Assembly (NCBI GenBank): GCA_946626605.1
Contig: CAMOUL010000018.1
Location: 1-42,418, forward strand
Length of the DNA stretch: 42,418 bases
Reading direction: 5' to 3'
Origin: an uncultured Bacteroidales bacterium
GTDB lineage: Bacteria; Bacteroidota; Bacteroidia; Bacteroidales; Paludibacteraceae
The first letter of the stretch is position 1, and every line of letters starts with the position of its first letter. Below, in pieces: positions 7,805 through 15,684 of the stretch. The notes beneath the pieces are model-generated. The model was not told the DNA's origin. It saw only the letters and a program-made list of their open reading frames with translations, and searched no databases. The translations under genes were made by a program, and so were the position numbers.

Positions 7805-9070
7805 CTATTGCCAGCCATGAAAAATATTAGGCTCTCCCTGGAGATAGGCAGCCATGAACGGCGTATAGCCTCCGGCACTATTTACCATGCATAAGCCGGA
7901 TTGCGTATCTCCCGAAGTGTTTTCCTTGAAATGCAGCGTCACCGTAGCATTTCCCGAACCGGATGACTGGTTCACGGTAGCCCAGTTGTATTGATTGTTA
8001 TCCCAACTGAATTCTATCGTCCATGGGATATTGGCCTCGATTTGTAGCGTGAAGTCGTGCGCTTCCGCTTTATTCCAATAAGTCCACCCCTCTTTATCAG
8101 AACCATAAATTGAAACTCCTATGTATGGGTATTTCTGATAGACCATACATGTCACAGAGTTGTCGCCGTTCGAGAACAAGACGGGTATAGGCAATCCCCG
8201 TTCATCTTTATGGATGTAAAAATAGTTACCCGTTACAGACATTCCATATAGCTCTTTGAAGTTCCCCTCACTCAGATTGAACTTCTCCACGGTGATGGTA
8301 GCGGAGTTACCGGATTTGGAGACAGAGACGTGCGGGTCATTGCATGCGACAGTCCATTCGGCTTCGCTCTCCACATTGACGGTGACGCTTCCTCCGCTGA
8401 CCGCTACGTCCGCTTCCGTCTTGTCGAGCTTCAGTTGAGCCACTTTCTTATATCCGGCGCGGCTGACTAAGACGAAGTATTTTCCTTTGCCCGCCGTGAA
8501 CGTGATGTTCTGCGAAATAGGCGTCTCGTCCTCCGTTCCTTCTACGGTAAGCGTGAGCGTAGCGTCGCCGCTGCCGGAAGTGGTATTGAGGGATGCCCAG
8601 GTGGCTTCCGTTTCTGCCGTCCATTCGGTATTGCTCTTGACCACTATCTCGTAAGTGCCGCCTTCTGCCGGAGCCTCTATATTCTTCGGCGAAACAGAGA
8701 ACGACACCGACGGATCCGGTCCGGGCAGGTCTTTCTTGGACACATTTACCGTACAGGTTGCTTCGAACTTGCCGCAGGTGGCGGTGATAACAGCCGTACC
8801 GGTCCGGTCGGCAGTTACTAATCCTTCCTCATCAACGGAAGCGACACGCTGCTTGTCGCTATACCACAGAACGGCGGGCGCTGTCTCTTTCGCCTCCTCC
8901 GGTGCGTATTTCACGTGGAGCTTGATGCTCTCGCCCTCCTCCAGCGTGACGGAACTCGGAGCGAGTTTGATGCCCTGCAAGGTGATGGCGGGTTCTTCGG
9001 GCTGCTTGGGTTCGCAGGCTGTAAACAACATTGCTACTACAGCCACGGATAGAATAAGAATTTTTTTCAT
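7805..9070 (-). CDS. BIG2/BACON lipoprotein, tandem copy 1
   Basis: A 421-residue lipoprotein (lipobox LFTA-C, Cys19). In order: a BIG2 Ig-like domain at ~30-112 (WYSDKQRVASVDEEGLVTA), then BACON-type domains. The first is at ~120-205 (FSVSPKNIEAPAEGGTYEIVV, WTAETEATWASL), the second at ~210-260 (DKTEADVAVSGGSVTVNV, EWTV). A divergent middle region and a last BACON-like segment near the C-terminus (NIPWTIEFSWD, WATVNQSSGSGNATVTLHF) follow. BACON domains are usually linked to carbohydrate or mucin binding in gut Bacteroidetes, so this is probably a surface glycan- or mucus-binding lipoprotein. It is one of two tandem paralogues; residues ~126-319 match the other copy exactly, while both ends differ. 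Confidence 0.8.
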   Translation of the reverse strand: MKKILILSVAVVAMLFTACEPKQPEEPAITLQGIKLAPSSVTLEEGESIKLHVKYAPEEAKETAPAVLWYSDKQRVASVDEEGLVTADRTGTAVITATCGKFEATCTVNVSKKDLPGPDPSVSFSVSPKNIEAPAEGGTYEIVVKSNTEWTAETEATWASLNTTSGSGDATLTLTVEGTEDETPISQNITFTAGKGKYFVLVSRAGYKKVAQLKLDKTEADVAVSGGSVTVNVESEAEWTVACNDPHVSVSKSGNSATITVEKFNLSEGNFKELYGMSVTGNYFYIHKDERGLPIPVLFSNGDNSVTCMVYQKYPYIGVSIYGSDKEGWTYWNKAEAHDFTLQIEANIPWTIEFSWDNNQYNWATVNQSSGSGNATVTLHFKENTSGDTQSGLCMVNSAGGYTPFMAAYLQGEPNIFHGWQ

Positions 9071-9118
9071 TTATGTTAATTTTGTTTGTTATATAGGGTT
9101 GATTTTTCAAAATACCTT

Positions 9119-9160
9119 GTAAGGGTTTTATAAGAGTTTTATAAGGGTTTTGTAAGGGGC
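9119..9160 (-). repeat. Tandem 11-mer array in leader, copy 2
   Basis: Second copy of the array at 7732-7774, between the two tandem BACON lipoprotein genes. It sits in the 3' flank of one and the leader of the other. Confidence 0.6.
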
Positions 9161-9188
9161 AAATGCTGTTATGAGCACTATTGTTCTG

Positions 9189-10457
9189 TTATTTGTCAAT
9201 TCCATGCATCAAATTCGGCACCCCTTGTACATATGCAGCCAGGAACGGCGTATAGCCTCCGGCACTGTTCACGAAGCAGTAGCCGTATTGGGTACTTCCC
9301 GAAGTGTTTTCATTGAAGTGCAGCGTCACCGTAGCATTTCCCGAACCGGATGACTGGTTCACGGTAGCCCAATTGGAATAATTAGCGTCCCATTCGAATG
9401 TAATCGCCCAGGGGATATTCGCCTCGATTTGTAGCGTGAAGTCGTGCGCTTCCGCTTTATTCCAACCGGTAAATACTTTATTATCGCCGCCATAAACCGA
9501 AACTCCTATGTATGGGTATTTCTGATAGACCATACATGTCACAGAGTTGTCGCCGTTCGAGAACAAGACGGGTATAGGCAATCCCCGTTCATCTTTATGG
9601 ATGTAAAAATAGTTACCCGTTACAGACATTCCATATAGCTCTTTGAAGTTCCCCTCACTCAGATTGAACTTCTCCACGGTGATGGTAGCGGAGTTACCGG
9701 ATTTGGAGACAGAGACGTGCGGGTCATTGCATGCGACAGTCCATTCGGCTTCGCTCTCCACATTGACGGTGACGCTTCCTCCGCTGACCGCTACGTCCGC
9801 TTCCGTCTTGTCGAGCTTCAGTTGAGCCACTTTCTTATATCCGGCGCGGCTGACTAAGACGAAGTATTTTCCTTTGCCCGCCGTGAACGTGATGTTCTGC
9901 GAAATAGGCGTCTCGTCCTCCGTTCCTTCTACGGTAAGCGTGAGCGTAGCGTCGCCGCTGCCGGAAGTGGTATTGAGGGATGCCCAGGTGGCTTCCGTTT
10001 CTGCCGTCCATTCGGTATTGCTCTTGACCACTATCTCGTAAGTGCCGCCTTCTGCCGGAGCCTCTATATTCTTCGGCGAAACTGAGAACGACACCGACGG
10101 ATCCGGCCCGGGCAGGTCTTTCTTGGACACATTTACCGTACATTTGGCTTCAAATTTGCCGCAGGTGGCGGTGATAACAGCCGTACCCGGTCTATCTGCG
10201 GTTACTAATCCTTCCTCATCGACGGAAGCGACACGCTGCTTGTCGCTGTACCATAACACTTTCGGCGCGGTGGCTTTGGCGGAGTCGGGGGTGTATTTGA
10301 CGTGGAGCTTGACGCTCTCGCCCTCCTCCAGCGTGACGGAACTCGGTGCGAGTTTGATGCCCTGCAAGGTGATGGCGGGTTCTTCGGGCTGCTTGGGTTC
10401 GCAGGCTGTAAACAACATTGCCGCTACAGCCACGGAAAAAATAAGAATCTTTTTCAT
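9189..10457 (-). CDS. BIG2/BACON lipoprotein, tandem copy 2
   Basis: A 422-residue paralogue of the gene at 7805-9070, with the same lipobox (LFTA-C) and domain order (BIG2, two BACON-type domains, middle region, C-terminal BACON-like segment). Differences cluster in the BIG2 domain (for example KYTPDSAKATAPKVLW here) and in the C-terminal 110 residues (GDNKVFTGWNKAEAHDF, HFNENTSGSTQYGYC). If the C-terminal part is the binding face, the pair may recognise two related ligands, with the shared core kept uniform by recombination. No Bacteroidetes-type promoter is visible in the 100-base gap to the upstream beta-helix gene, so co-transcription with it is possible. Confidence 0.8.
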   Translation of the reverse strand: MKKILIFSVAVAAMLFTACEPKQPEEPAITLQGIKLAPSSVTLEEGESVKLHVKYTPDSAKATAPKVLWYSDKQRVASVDEEGLVTADRPGTAVITATCGKFEAKCTVNVSKKDLPGPDPSVSFSVSPKNIEAPAEGGTYEIVVKSNTEWTAETEATWASLNTTSGSGDATLTLTVEGTEDETPISQNITFTAGKGKYFVLVSRAGYKKVAQLKLDKTEADVAVSGGSVTVNVESEAEWTVACNDPHVSVSKSGNSATITVEKFNLSEGNFKELYGMSVTGNYFYIHKDERGLPIPVLFSNGDNSVTCMVYQKYPYIGVSVYGGDNKVFTGWNKAEAHDFTLQIEANIPWAITFEWDANYSNWATVNQSSGSGNATVTLHFNENTSGSTQYGYCFVNSAGGYTPFLAAYVQGVPNLMHGIDK

Positions 10458-10557
10458 TGGTTTATATAATCTTTAGTTTGTCAGTCAGTTTTCGTCGGGT
10501 TTTCCTCATAGGAACAACATGGTAATCACCCGGTAATCACCCGCTTTTGAGTTGATT

Positions 10558-12042
10558 TTAGAGTTTCTGTGCGCCGTAACCGCTCTTTGCGCCGAAGAGT
10601 TTTAGGGCCTTGTCGAAATTATAGCGGTTTCCGTACATGGAGACGCGGATGGTCTCCGAGCCTTGCATATTCATTCCTATGGCATTTCGGAACTGGTTCG
10701 CCGCGGAGTTGCGGTCGAAAGAACTGCTGCTGACGACTTTGAGGTTCGCGAAGGCTTTGAGGTAGTCCTGGTCCAGCGCGGAGATGAACGAGTCACCCTC
10801 TTTGAGTTCGAAATTGCCATCCACCTTCGGGATCACGTGCTCATCGACATCCTCGAACTGCGCCACCTTGACATTGGTCCATTTGCCGCCGCCGGTAGGA
10901 GGCAGTTGCAGATCCGCTGCGTTCATAAAGAAGGCATTGTCGTAGATATTGGTCACGCGTTTTGCCTCAATCACTTTGTCGGGTCCGCTGAGCACATGGG
11001 TGCGCGCGATGGCAGCGTAGTTATTGCAGGCAAAGATATTATGATGGATATCGCAGTTGATCTGGGTCATGCACTCGTAGCCGTAACCCATATCCACCAT
11101 CTCCTTGTCGCGGCACCAGGAGAAAGCCACGGTGTTGTGATGGAAGGAGACATGCGACGCCTCGCCGTTCTTGTCTCCGGCGGTGATGCGGCAGGCTCCG
11201 TAACGGTTGGAGATGAAGACGTTATTGCATATCTCCACTTCACCGCAGCGGCTGCCGAACTGCAGGGCGAAATAGACACCGTTAGCGAAGACACAGTTGC
11301 GGATGATCACATTGCCGGCGATCCATCCGTCGGAATGGAAGATCTGGTGCTCCACCTGAGGCGGGATAGCATCCACCATACGTCCGGTCTCAAACGCCTT
11401 GGACGGACATCCGAAACGCGGGTCGGAGGGGTCAGCAGGCATGTAGTGGTTCTCGTAGCCGAGGTTGACACATATACCATCGATGACGAGGGTGCCTTTG
11501 GGTTTCTTCGCCGTCACGTCGTCCAGGACGCGGTTGGTATGGATCACACCTTTCGAACCGTTGGAACCGAGCTGGTCCTGCGTCGGCTCAATCTTGGTGA
11601 TATACTTCATGGGGTTGCGCTCCGTGAAATCGCTGTTCCATCCGCCCTCGAGGGTGATGAAGTTATAGATCTCGATATATCCGGAGTTCATGTATCCGAG
11701 GTAGTTTCCCTCGGCGATACGTACGACTGCTCCGTTCTCTCCGTTGTCGCGAATGAGGTTGAGAACCGCTTGCAGTTCCTTCTTCGGCGTAGCGGCAGAC
11801 TTACCATCAGCCCGACCGGAACCTGCGGCACTGACGTAGTAAACAACTCCGCTGCCCCGGACTGCTTGTTGGGAAGCTTTGTCCTCCTTGGCTTTTTGCT
11901 CCTTCTCGATCTCTTTCTTCTTGTCGGATTGCTCGATCGAGCCTTTGATACGCCCTAAAGCATTGCCGAACTGCGCGTTTGCCGGCAGGGCAAAAGCGAT
12001 GCATAGAAGCATCACAGATACATACGGGAAAATCTTTTTCAT
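10558..12042 (-). CDS. Secreted parallel beta-helix protein
   Basis: A 494-residue exported protein with signal peptide (cleavage at ANA-Q). A charged coiled-coil-like segment (QSDKKKEIEKEQKAKEDK, ~38-56) follows. A DUF1565-like start (VYYVSAAGSGRADGKSAATP) then opens a right-handed beta-helix with short repeated turns (VIIRNCVFANGVYFAL, VEICNNVFISNRYGA, CDIHHNIFACNNYAA). The fold is that of pectate lyase-like enzymes and of many surface proteins. No catalytic Lys/Arg/Asp set can be named with confidence, so polysaccharide lyase or hydrolase activity is only possible. It lacks the sorting tag and ends GYGAQKL, so it may be periplasmic or outer-membrane-associated. The gap to the upstream gene contains that gene's terminator, so this gene needs its own start signal within about 20 bases or depends on read-through. 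Confidence 0.7.
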   Translation of the reverse strand: MKKIFPYVSVMLLCIAFALPANAQFGNALGRIKGSIEQSDKKKEIEKEQKAKEDKASQQAVRGSGVVYYVSAAGSGRADGKSAATPKKELQAVLNLIRDNGENGAVVRIAEGNYLGYMNSGYIEIYNFITLEGGWNSDFTERNPMKYITKIEPTQDQLGSNGSKGVIHTNRVLDDVTAKKPKGTLVIDGICVNLGYENHYMPADPSDPRFGCPSKAFETGRMVDAIPPQVEHQIFHSDGWIAGNVIIRNCVFANGVYFALQFGSRCGEVEICNNVFISNRYGACRITAGDKNGEASHVSFHHNTVAFSWCRDKEMVDMGYGYECMTQINCDIHHNIFACNNYAAIARTHVLSGPDKVIEAKRVTNIYDNAFFMNAADLQLPPTGGGKWTNVKVAQFEDVDEHVIPKVDGNFELKEGDSFISALDQDYLKAFANLKVVSSSSFDRNSAANQFRNAIGMNMQGSETIRVSMYGNRYNFDKALKLFGAKSGYGAQKL

Positions 12043-12061
12043 TGCAGTGTTTTTTTATGGT

Positions 12062-12112
12062 TAAAAAAATAGAAAAAATAGCAACCCTGCGGGAAACAAA
12101 TCCCGCAAGGCT
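12062..12112 (-). terminator. Terminator of paralogue B (intergenic hairpin repeat, copy 2)
   Basis: The hairpin CCTTGCGGGA/TCCCGCAGG (12086-12110) is followed on the minus strand by a long U-rich stretch, making a good intrinsic terminator right after the stop at 12125. The hairpin is nearly the same as the one at 28-52. Confidence 0.75.
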
Positions 12113-12124
12113 AAAGAATAGCGT

Positions 12125-13105
12125 TTATCGAACACGCGCACCGCGCATATCAACACACTGTCCGTCAGGACGAATGATATAGAGCTGACCGTCAACGAAC
12201 AACTTCTGCGCTTTGGCAGCCGATCCGGACACTTCCTCAATACCCTCATAAATGGTTTCATGCACCAGTCGAACGGACAATCCTCCGGGGATAGTCCAGT
12301 CGGCATTCGGGTAGAAGCGCTCGTTATGGAAATACATGCAGACTGCTTTTGCGTCATCCGATCCGGATGCAGTTGCCGACCAGTATTTACCATGCACATT
12401 CGCATCGCTTGCATTTACACTCCAGCGATAGCCGGCAGCCGGCAAAAAGACTGCACCAGCCTCTTCCATCGGAGCCCATTTTTTGACAGAATAGGTGTTA
12501 TGCGTAAAATTGTCTTTGTCGGAGTTCAAATAATAACCCTCCTTAGCCACCAAACCTTGCTCCGTGCTGGGCGTAAAAATGCTGCCCTCGGGAAGGGTCC
12601 AGTTTTCCGGAAGAATGATCAGTCCGTTGACCCCGTTGACAGAACCGAAAGCGAACTTAACTTCGGCATTGGGGCGTGAGAAGAACAGGTAATTCCACTC
12701 TTCTGCAGTCAGTGTGCGCCAGGGATCAGGATTACTGCCGCCATTCGAGATGGGGTGCGTTCCCCAGTCCGTAAAACCAGAATAATCACTCATCCAAGTC
12801 GAGCCGTTGGAAGGGTTATCTCCCGTTCCCCAGCCGAAGAGGTCAATCCAACCGTCATAATGAAGCGCAATGTGAGAGTTGGAGACACCGACGGTGTCGT
12901 ACTGGTTGTCTGCGAAACGCATTACATCCTTTTCCGCATTGAATTGCAGGTTACCTTGCGAGAAGATGACCCACTTGTCAGTACCGACAGCGAAAACACC
13001 AGAGAGCGTTTTCTCGCCGGCTGCGGCGGAATTCTCATGTGCTTTTACATTCTGCGAAAGCACCGTTAGGAGGCATAGAGCCGAAAGAGTAAAAATCTTT
13101 TTCAT
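12125..13105 (-). CDS. Secreted Lcl/DUF1566-like protein with C-terminal tag (paralogue B)
   Basis: A 326-residue exported protein, signal peptide ending near VKAHE. It matches the gene at 2882-3883 motif for motif: GVFAVGTDKWVIFSQGNLQF, DLFGWGTGDNP, DWGTHPISNGGSNPDPWRTL, GLIILPENWTLPEGS, MEEAGAVFLPAAGYRW, KYWSATA and SVRLVHE. It ends in the sorting tag (KLFVDGQLYIIRPDGQCV). A binding or structural role at the surface is likely; enzymatic activity is not evident. Its promoter (13164-13171) has a perfect -7 but no -33 box, and four ATTTATCAT-type boxes lie directly upstream. I infer that it is activated by the AraC-type regulator encoded next door. Confidence 0.75.
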   Translation of the reverse strand: MKKIFTLSALCLLTVLSQNVKAHENSAAAGEKTLSGVFAVGTDKWVIFSQGNLQFNAEKDVMRFADNQYDTVGVSNSHIALHYDGWIDLFGWGTGDNPSNGSTWMSDYSGFTDWGTHPISNGGSNPDPWRTLTAEEWNYLFFSRPNAEVKFAFGSVNGVNGLIILPENWTLPEGSIFTPSTEQGLVAKEGYYLNSDKDNFTHNTYSVKKWAPMEEAGAVFLPAAGYRWSVNASDANVHGKYWSATASGSDDAKAVCMYFHNERFYPNADWTIPGGLSVRLVHETIYEGIEEVSGSAAKAQKLFVDGQLYIIRPDGQCVDMRGARVR

Positions 13106-13163
13106 TGTAATAAAAATTTTGATTGGTTAATGAAAATTGTTTGTTAATTTTAAAATTCCGGCG

Positions 13164-13171
13164 CAAAGGTA
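13164..13171 (-). promoter_or_regulatory. -7 element of paralogue B promoter
   Basis: TACCTTTG on the minus strand fits TAnnTTTG exactly, about 60 bases upstream of the start codon. No TTTG is present 19-20 bases further up, which fits an activator-dependent promoter. Confidence 0.7.
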
Positions 13172-13212
13172 CTATTTTTTTTGCATACGCGCGTTAGCAG
13201 GAAATGAGAAAG

Positions 13213-13266
13213 ATTTATCATTTTTTGCGATTTATCATAAAATCACACTCCATTTATCATTATCAT
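13213..13266 (-). promoter_or_regulatory. Four ATTTATCAT-type boxes (candidate operator)
   Basis: Copies lie at 13213-13221, 13230-13238, 13252-13260 and, as TTATCAT, 13260-13266. Relative to the expected start of transcription near 13157 they sit at about -56 to -109, the usual place for an activator. The same box occurs four times ahead of the neighbouring AraC-type regulator gene. Confidence 0.55.
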
Positions 13267-13269
13267 AAC

Positions 13270-13302
13270 AAAAAAAACGACGCACAGCACTGTGTACGTC
13301 GT
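13270..13302 (-). terminator. Rho-independent terminator of the AraC-type regulator gene
   Basis: On the minus strand, the stem ACGACG..CACAG/CTGTG.CGTCGT with a short loop is followed by eight U. It begins 23 bases after the stop codon at 13325. Confidence 0.9.
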
Positions 13303-13324
13303 AAGGGTTGTAGAAAAAGAGTGG

Positions 13325-15016
13325 TTATTTCTCCGGTTTCTGGACTCGGGCATCGGAAGGTGTGATGCCGTAGTAGCGTGTGAAGGCGCGTGTGAAATTC
13401 GGGACCTGCGAGTAACCGCACTTCTCAGCGACCTCCGCGATGGTGATATCCCGGTAGTTCTGAAGCAGATATTTCGCCTTGTTCATCCGCACGCGCAGGA
13501 TATAGGTCTGCGGAGTCTCGTTGACTGTTTTGGACAACCGGCGACGAAGGGTGACTTCACTAATATGCATCTCTTTGGCGATAGTAGGAATATCCGTGAT
13601 GCCCTTCTCGCTGAGGGTGCCGACGACGGAAGTCAGCCCCTCCAGGAACGCGCGGTCGTCATCAGTCAGATCCACCGCTACCTGCATGTTCTCGGAAACG
13701 GCATTCTGATACAGACGGTTCGCCTCCTCATACTTATCCTGGAGCGAGGAGATATTCCGATGGTAATGCTGCTTCTCGCGGCGATGGCGGTTGTAGGTGT
13801 ACCAGATCCCCACTCCAACAACCAGCAAAAGCAGGATAGCAGCAACCAGCGAAAAGATCAGAATCAGCCGTTTCTCCCGCTCCGCGCGCTCTTTCTCTTT
13901 GCGGAGAATATCGTTGTAATAAACGGCATTATACTTACCTATCGCTTCCTCCGTAGCCGAGCTATAGATGGAGTCCTTGAGCTGGTTGGAGCGCTCCAGA
14001 TGCATCATCGCTTCGTTGGGGGAGGAAGATTTGGTAACCTTATACAATCCCTCACGCGCGTGTAATTCATTATATTTATCTCCCTGCTTGAGGAAGACCG
14101 CCGCCGCTTCGCGGTAATGCTCAGCCGCCTCCGTCTCATTGCCTTCCGAAGCTAAGATATCTCCCATCTGATTCTGGCAGATAGCCCAGGAATGGAGGTT
14201 TCCGCTCTGGTAAAGGAGCGGCATTGCAGCCATGAGTGACTGGCGTGCCTCGTCGATCATCGAGGCGCCCATCTGGGCGTTAGCCAGCTGCGCAAGACGG
14301 ATGCCAATCTTAGCCGAATCACCTATCTCACGCTCAACCGCCAGCGATTTCTCGGCATAGGAGAGCGCCTGAGAATGATCGCCCATAGACCTGTACATCT
14401 CCGACGCCGTGCCATACAGCACCGCCATCCGGGCATGGTTCTTCGTCAGACTGTTCGCCGCAATGGCCTCGAGGATATATTTCTCCGCCTCTTGCGGTTT
14501 GCCCGCCGCCACAAAGGCACTGGCGATACCGTTAAGCGTCGAACTGGTCCGGTCCATATCACCGGAAGCCTTATCCAACTCATAACTATGATGCAGCGCT
14601 TCGCTCGCCTTGTCATACTCGCTCATGCGGAAATAGGCTGCGCCAAGAAGGGCATAGACGTCGCTCTTGGATATATCATCCACCTCTCCGAAACACTTCT
14701 CCGCTTGTCCACATAGATCCGCTGCGGCACGGTAATCGCCCTCGGAGTAGTGATACTCGGCAAGGTAATAATAGACATTGACGTCCACCGAATCCAAATG
14801 GGAGTCGGCAGGAAAGACAATCGGTTCGTCAATATAAGCTACCTCCAGAAGATAGGCAAAGAAATCATTCGCCAACTCCAGTCTGGCGGATCGATTCGAG
14901 GTTTGTGCATACTGATCAGCATAACGCTGCATACGAACCGGGTCGGGCGATTGCGCCGAGACAAACAACCCCGCACAAAGCAGACAAGAGAGGACGAAGA
15001 AACGCGTGCAATTCAT
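13325..15016 (-). CDS. Membrane-tethered TPR/AraC-family transcription regulator
   Basis: A 563-residue one-component sensor-regulator. Residues 1-21 are a signal-anchor or signal peptide. About 70-350 are TPR helices (for example YYLAEYHYSEGDYRAAADLC, ALLGAAYFRMSEYDKASEAL), expected in the periplasm. About 384-408 are one transmembrane helix (LILIFSLVAAILLLLVVGVG). A short coiled coil follows (HYHRNISSLQDKYEEANRLY). Residues ~470-558 are a double helix-turn-helix of AraC type (IPTIAKEMHISEVTLRRRL; ITIAEVAEKCGYSQVPNFTR). It probably reads an envelope signal and activates nearby envelope genes. Evidence for targets is the ATTTATCAT box cluster before this gene and before paralogue B. It has its own promoter and a strong terminator, so it is a single-gene unit. 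Confidence 0.85.
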   Translation of the reverse strand: MNCTRFFVLSCLLCAGLFVSAQSPDPVRMQRYADQYAQTSNRSARLELANDFFAYLLEVAYIDEPIVFPADSHLDSVDVNVYYYLAEYHYSEGDYRAAADLCGQAEKCFGEVDDISKSDVYALLGAAYFRMSEYDKASEALHHSYELDKASGDMDRTSSTLNGIASAFVAAGKPQEAEKYILEAIAANSLTKNHARMAVLYGTASEMYRSMGDHSQALSYAEKSLAVEREIGDSAKIGIRLAQLANAQMGASMIDEARQSLMAAMPLLYQSGNLHSWAICQNQMGDILASEGNETEAAEHYREAAAVFLKQGDKYNELHAREGLYKVTKSSSPNEAMMHLERSNQLKDSIYSSATEEAIGKYNAVYYNDILRKEKERAEREKRLILIFSLVAAILLLLVVGVGIWYTYNRHRREKQHYHRNISSLQDKYEEANRLYQNAVSENMQVAVDLTDDDRAFLEGLTSVVGTLSEKGITDIPTIAKEMHISEVTLRRRLSKTVNETPQTYILRVRMNKAKYLLQNYRDITIAEVAEKCGYSQVPNFTRAFTRYYGITPSDARVQKPEK

Positions 15017-15047
15017 AATGATAATCAGGCTGTTTCAAAAATCGGTG

Positions 15048-15055
15048 CAAAGATA
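15048..15055 (-). promoter_or_regulatory. -7 element of the AraC-type regulator promoter
   Basis: TATCTTTG on the minus strand, about 32 bases upstream of the start codon at 15016, fits TAnnTTTG. There is no clear -33 TTTG. Confidence 0.7.
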
Positions 15056-15077
15056 CAACATTTTTTTGATATTAGCA

Positions 15078-15152
15078 TTATCATTATTTGAGAAAAATTT
15101 ATCATTTTATAGAAATGATGATAAATACAGGCACAAAACCCGCATTTATCAT
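15078..15152 (-). promoter_or_regulatory. Four ATTTATCAT-type boxes upstream of the regulator
   Basis: ATTATCATT (15078-15086), ATTTATCAT (15097-15105), the inverted copy ATGATAAAT (15118-15126) and ATTTATCAT (15144-15152) lie at about -37 to -111 of the regulator promoter. The same motif lies before paralogue B. Autoregulation is the simplest reading. Confidence 0.55.
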
Positions 15153-15403
15153 CGTGCATCCCCCACGATAAGAAGGATAATCCATGTCAACAGAGGCGAA
15201 ACAAAGAACGATAGTAACGCCCATCCCAGCGGATCACGGTGCCTGTTCACCGCCATTCGATACGCAATATGGATGCGGATAAAATAGACGAACAAGAGCG
15301 CCAACAGACCGCAAAAAACGACGAGCGAGATAATCGCCAAAGTGGACATTCCGGCGAAAAGACCTACCGCGAGGTCCTGAAACGTAGTGATTATTTCTTC
15401 CAT
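15149..15403 (-). CDS. Small two-helix membrane protein
   Basis: An 84-residue protein with two hydrophobic helices (GMSTLAIISLVVFCGLLALL and GWALLSFFVSPLLTWIILLI) joined by a basic loop (RIHIAYRMAVNRHRDP). The loop/second-helix pattern R..DPLGW.LLSF..SPL recurs in many small uncharacterised Bacteroidales membrane proteins. Function is unknown. It stops inside the last ATTTATCAT box of the regulator's upstream region, and lies 33 bases after the small secreted gene. Confidence 0.55.
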   Translation of the reverse strand: MEEIITTFQDLAVGLFAGMSTLAIISLVVFCGLLALLFVYFIRIHIAYRMAVNRHRDPLGWALLSFFVSPLLTWIILLIVGDAR

Positions 15404-15436
15404 GATTGCAATTTTTTGATAAACGCATCTATTTTC

Positions 15437-15658
15437 TCAAGCGCATCTTCTTATGGCTGACCAAGTCCCGATAGGCAGTGAAAGGCAGGTAGCCGCCGGC
15501 GATTGCTGGTTGGCGGGATAGCCGAAATAGGTCTGCTGACCGTTTTTCCAGACTTCCGTCCACTCGTCCAGTTTCTGATAACCGGAGGACTGGGCAAAAC
15601 CCATCGTGCTCATCGTGACTGCAATGAGCGCCACCAGAATCATTGTTATTTTTCGCAT
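15437..15658 (-). CDS. Small secreted protein, possibly frameshifted
   Basis: A 73-residue open frame with a convincing signal peptide (ILVALIAVTMSTMGFA-Q) and a short mature part starting SSGYQKLDEWTEVWKNGQ. After GYPANQQ the frame turns into an unusual stretch ending IGTWSAIRRCA. In the next frame the same DNA reads AIAGGYLPFTAYRDLVSHKK and ends after MRLRK with a stop a few codons later, which looks more protein-like. I suspect a one-base deletion (real or a sequencing or assembly error) near 15500-15515. Function unknown. Confidence 0.4.
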   Translation of the reverse strand: MRKITMILVALIAVTMSTMGFAQSSGYQKLDEWTEVWKNGQQTYFGYPANQQSPAATCLSLPIGTWSAIRRCA

Positions 15659-15684
15659 ATTGGTAGTTTGTTAAGTTAAATGGG

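Larger units (their letters stand above)
7690..10457 (-). repeat. Tandem gene duplication, unit about 1387 bp
   Basis: Unit 1 spans about 7690-9070 and unit 2 about 9077-10457, each with one lipoprotein gene plus its 3' flank; the offset is 1387. From 8112-8695 versus 9499-10082 (584 bases) I see no mismatch by eye. The N-terminal coding portion has scattered changes and the C-terminal ~300 bases many. This is the picture of an old duplication with a recent conversion tract in the middle. Confidence 0.85.

Noticed and set aside
10663..11958. Long open frame on the plus strand opposite the beta-helix gene
   Set aside because: It is an antisense shadow. The minus-strand frame has a signal peptide and beta-helix repeats; the plus frame gives a Val/Asp/His-rich sequence without domains.
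10558..12042. Pectate lyase call for the beta-helix protein
   Set aside because: The fold is plausible, but no catalytic residue set could be placed.
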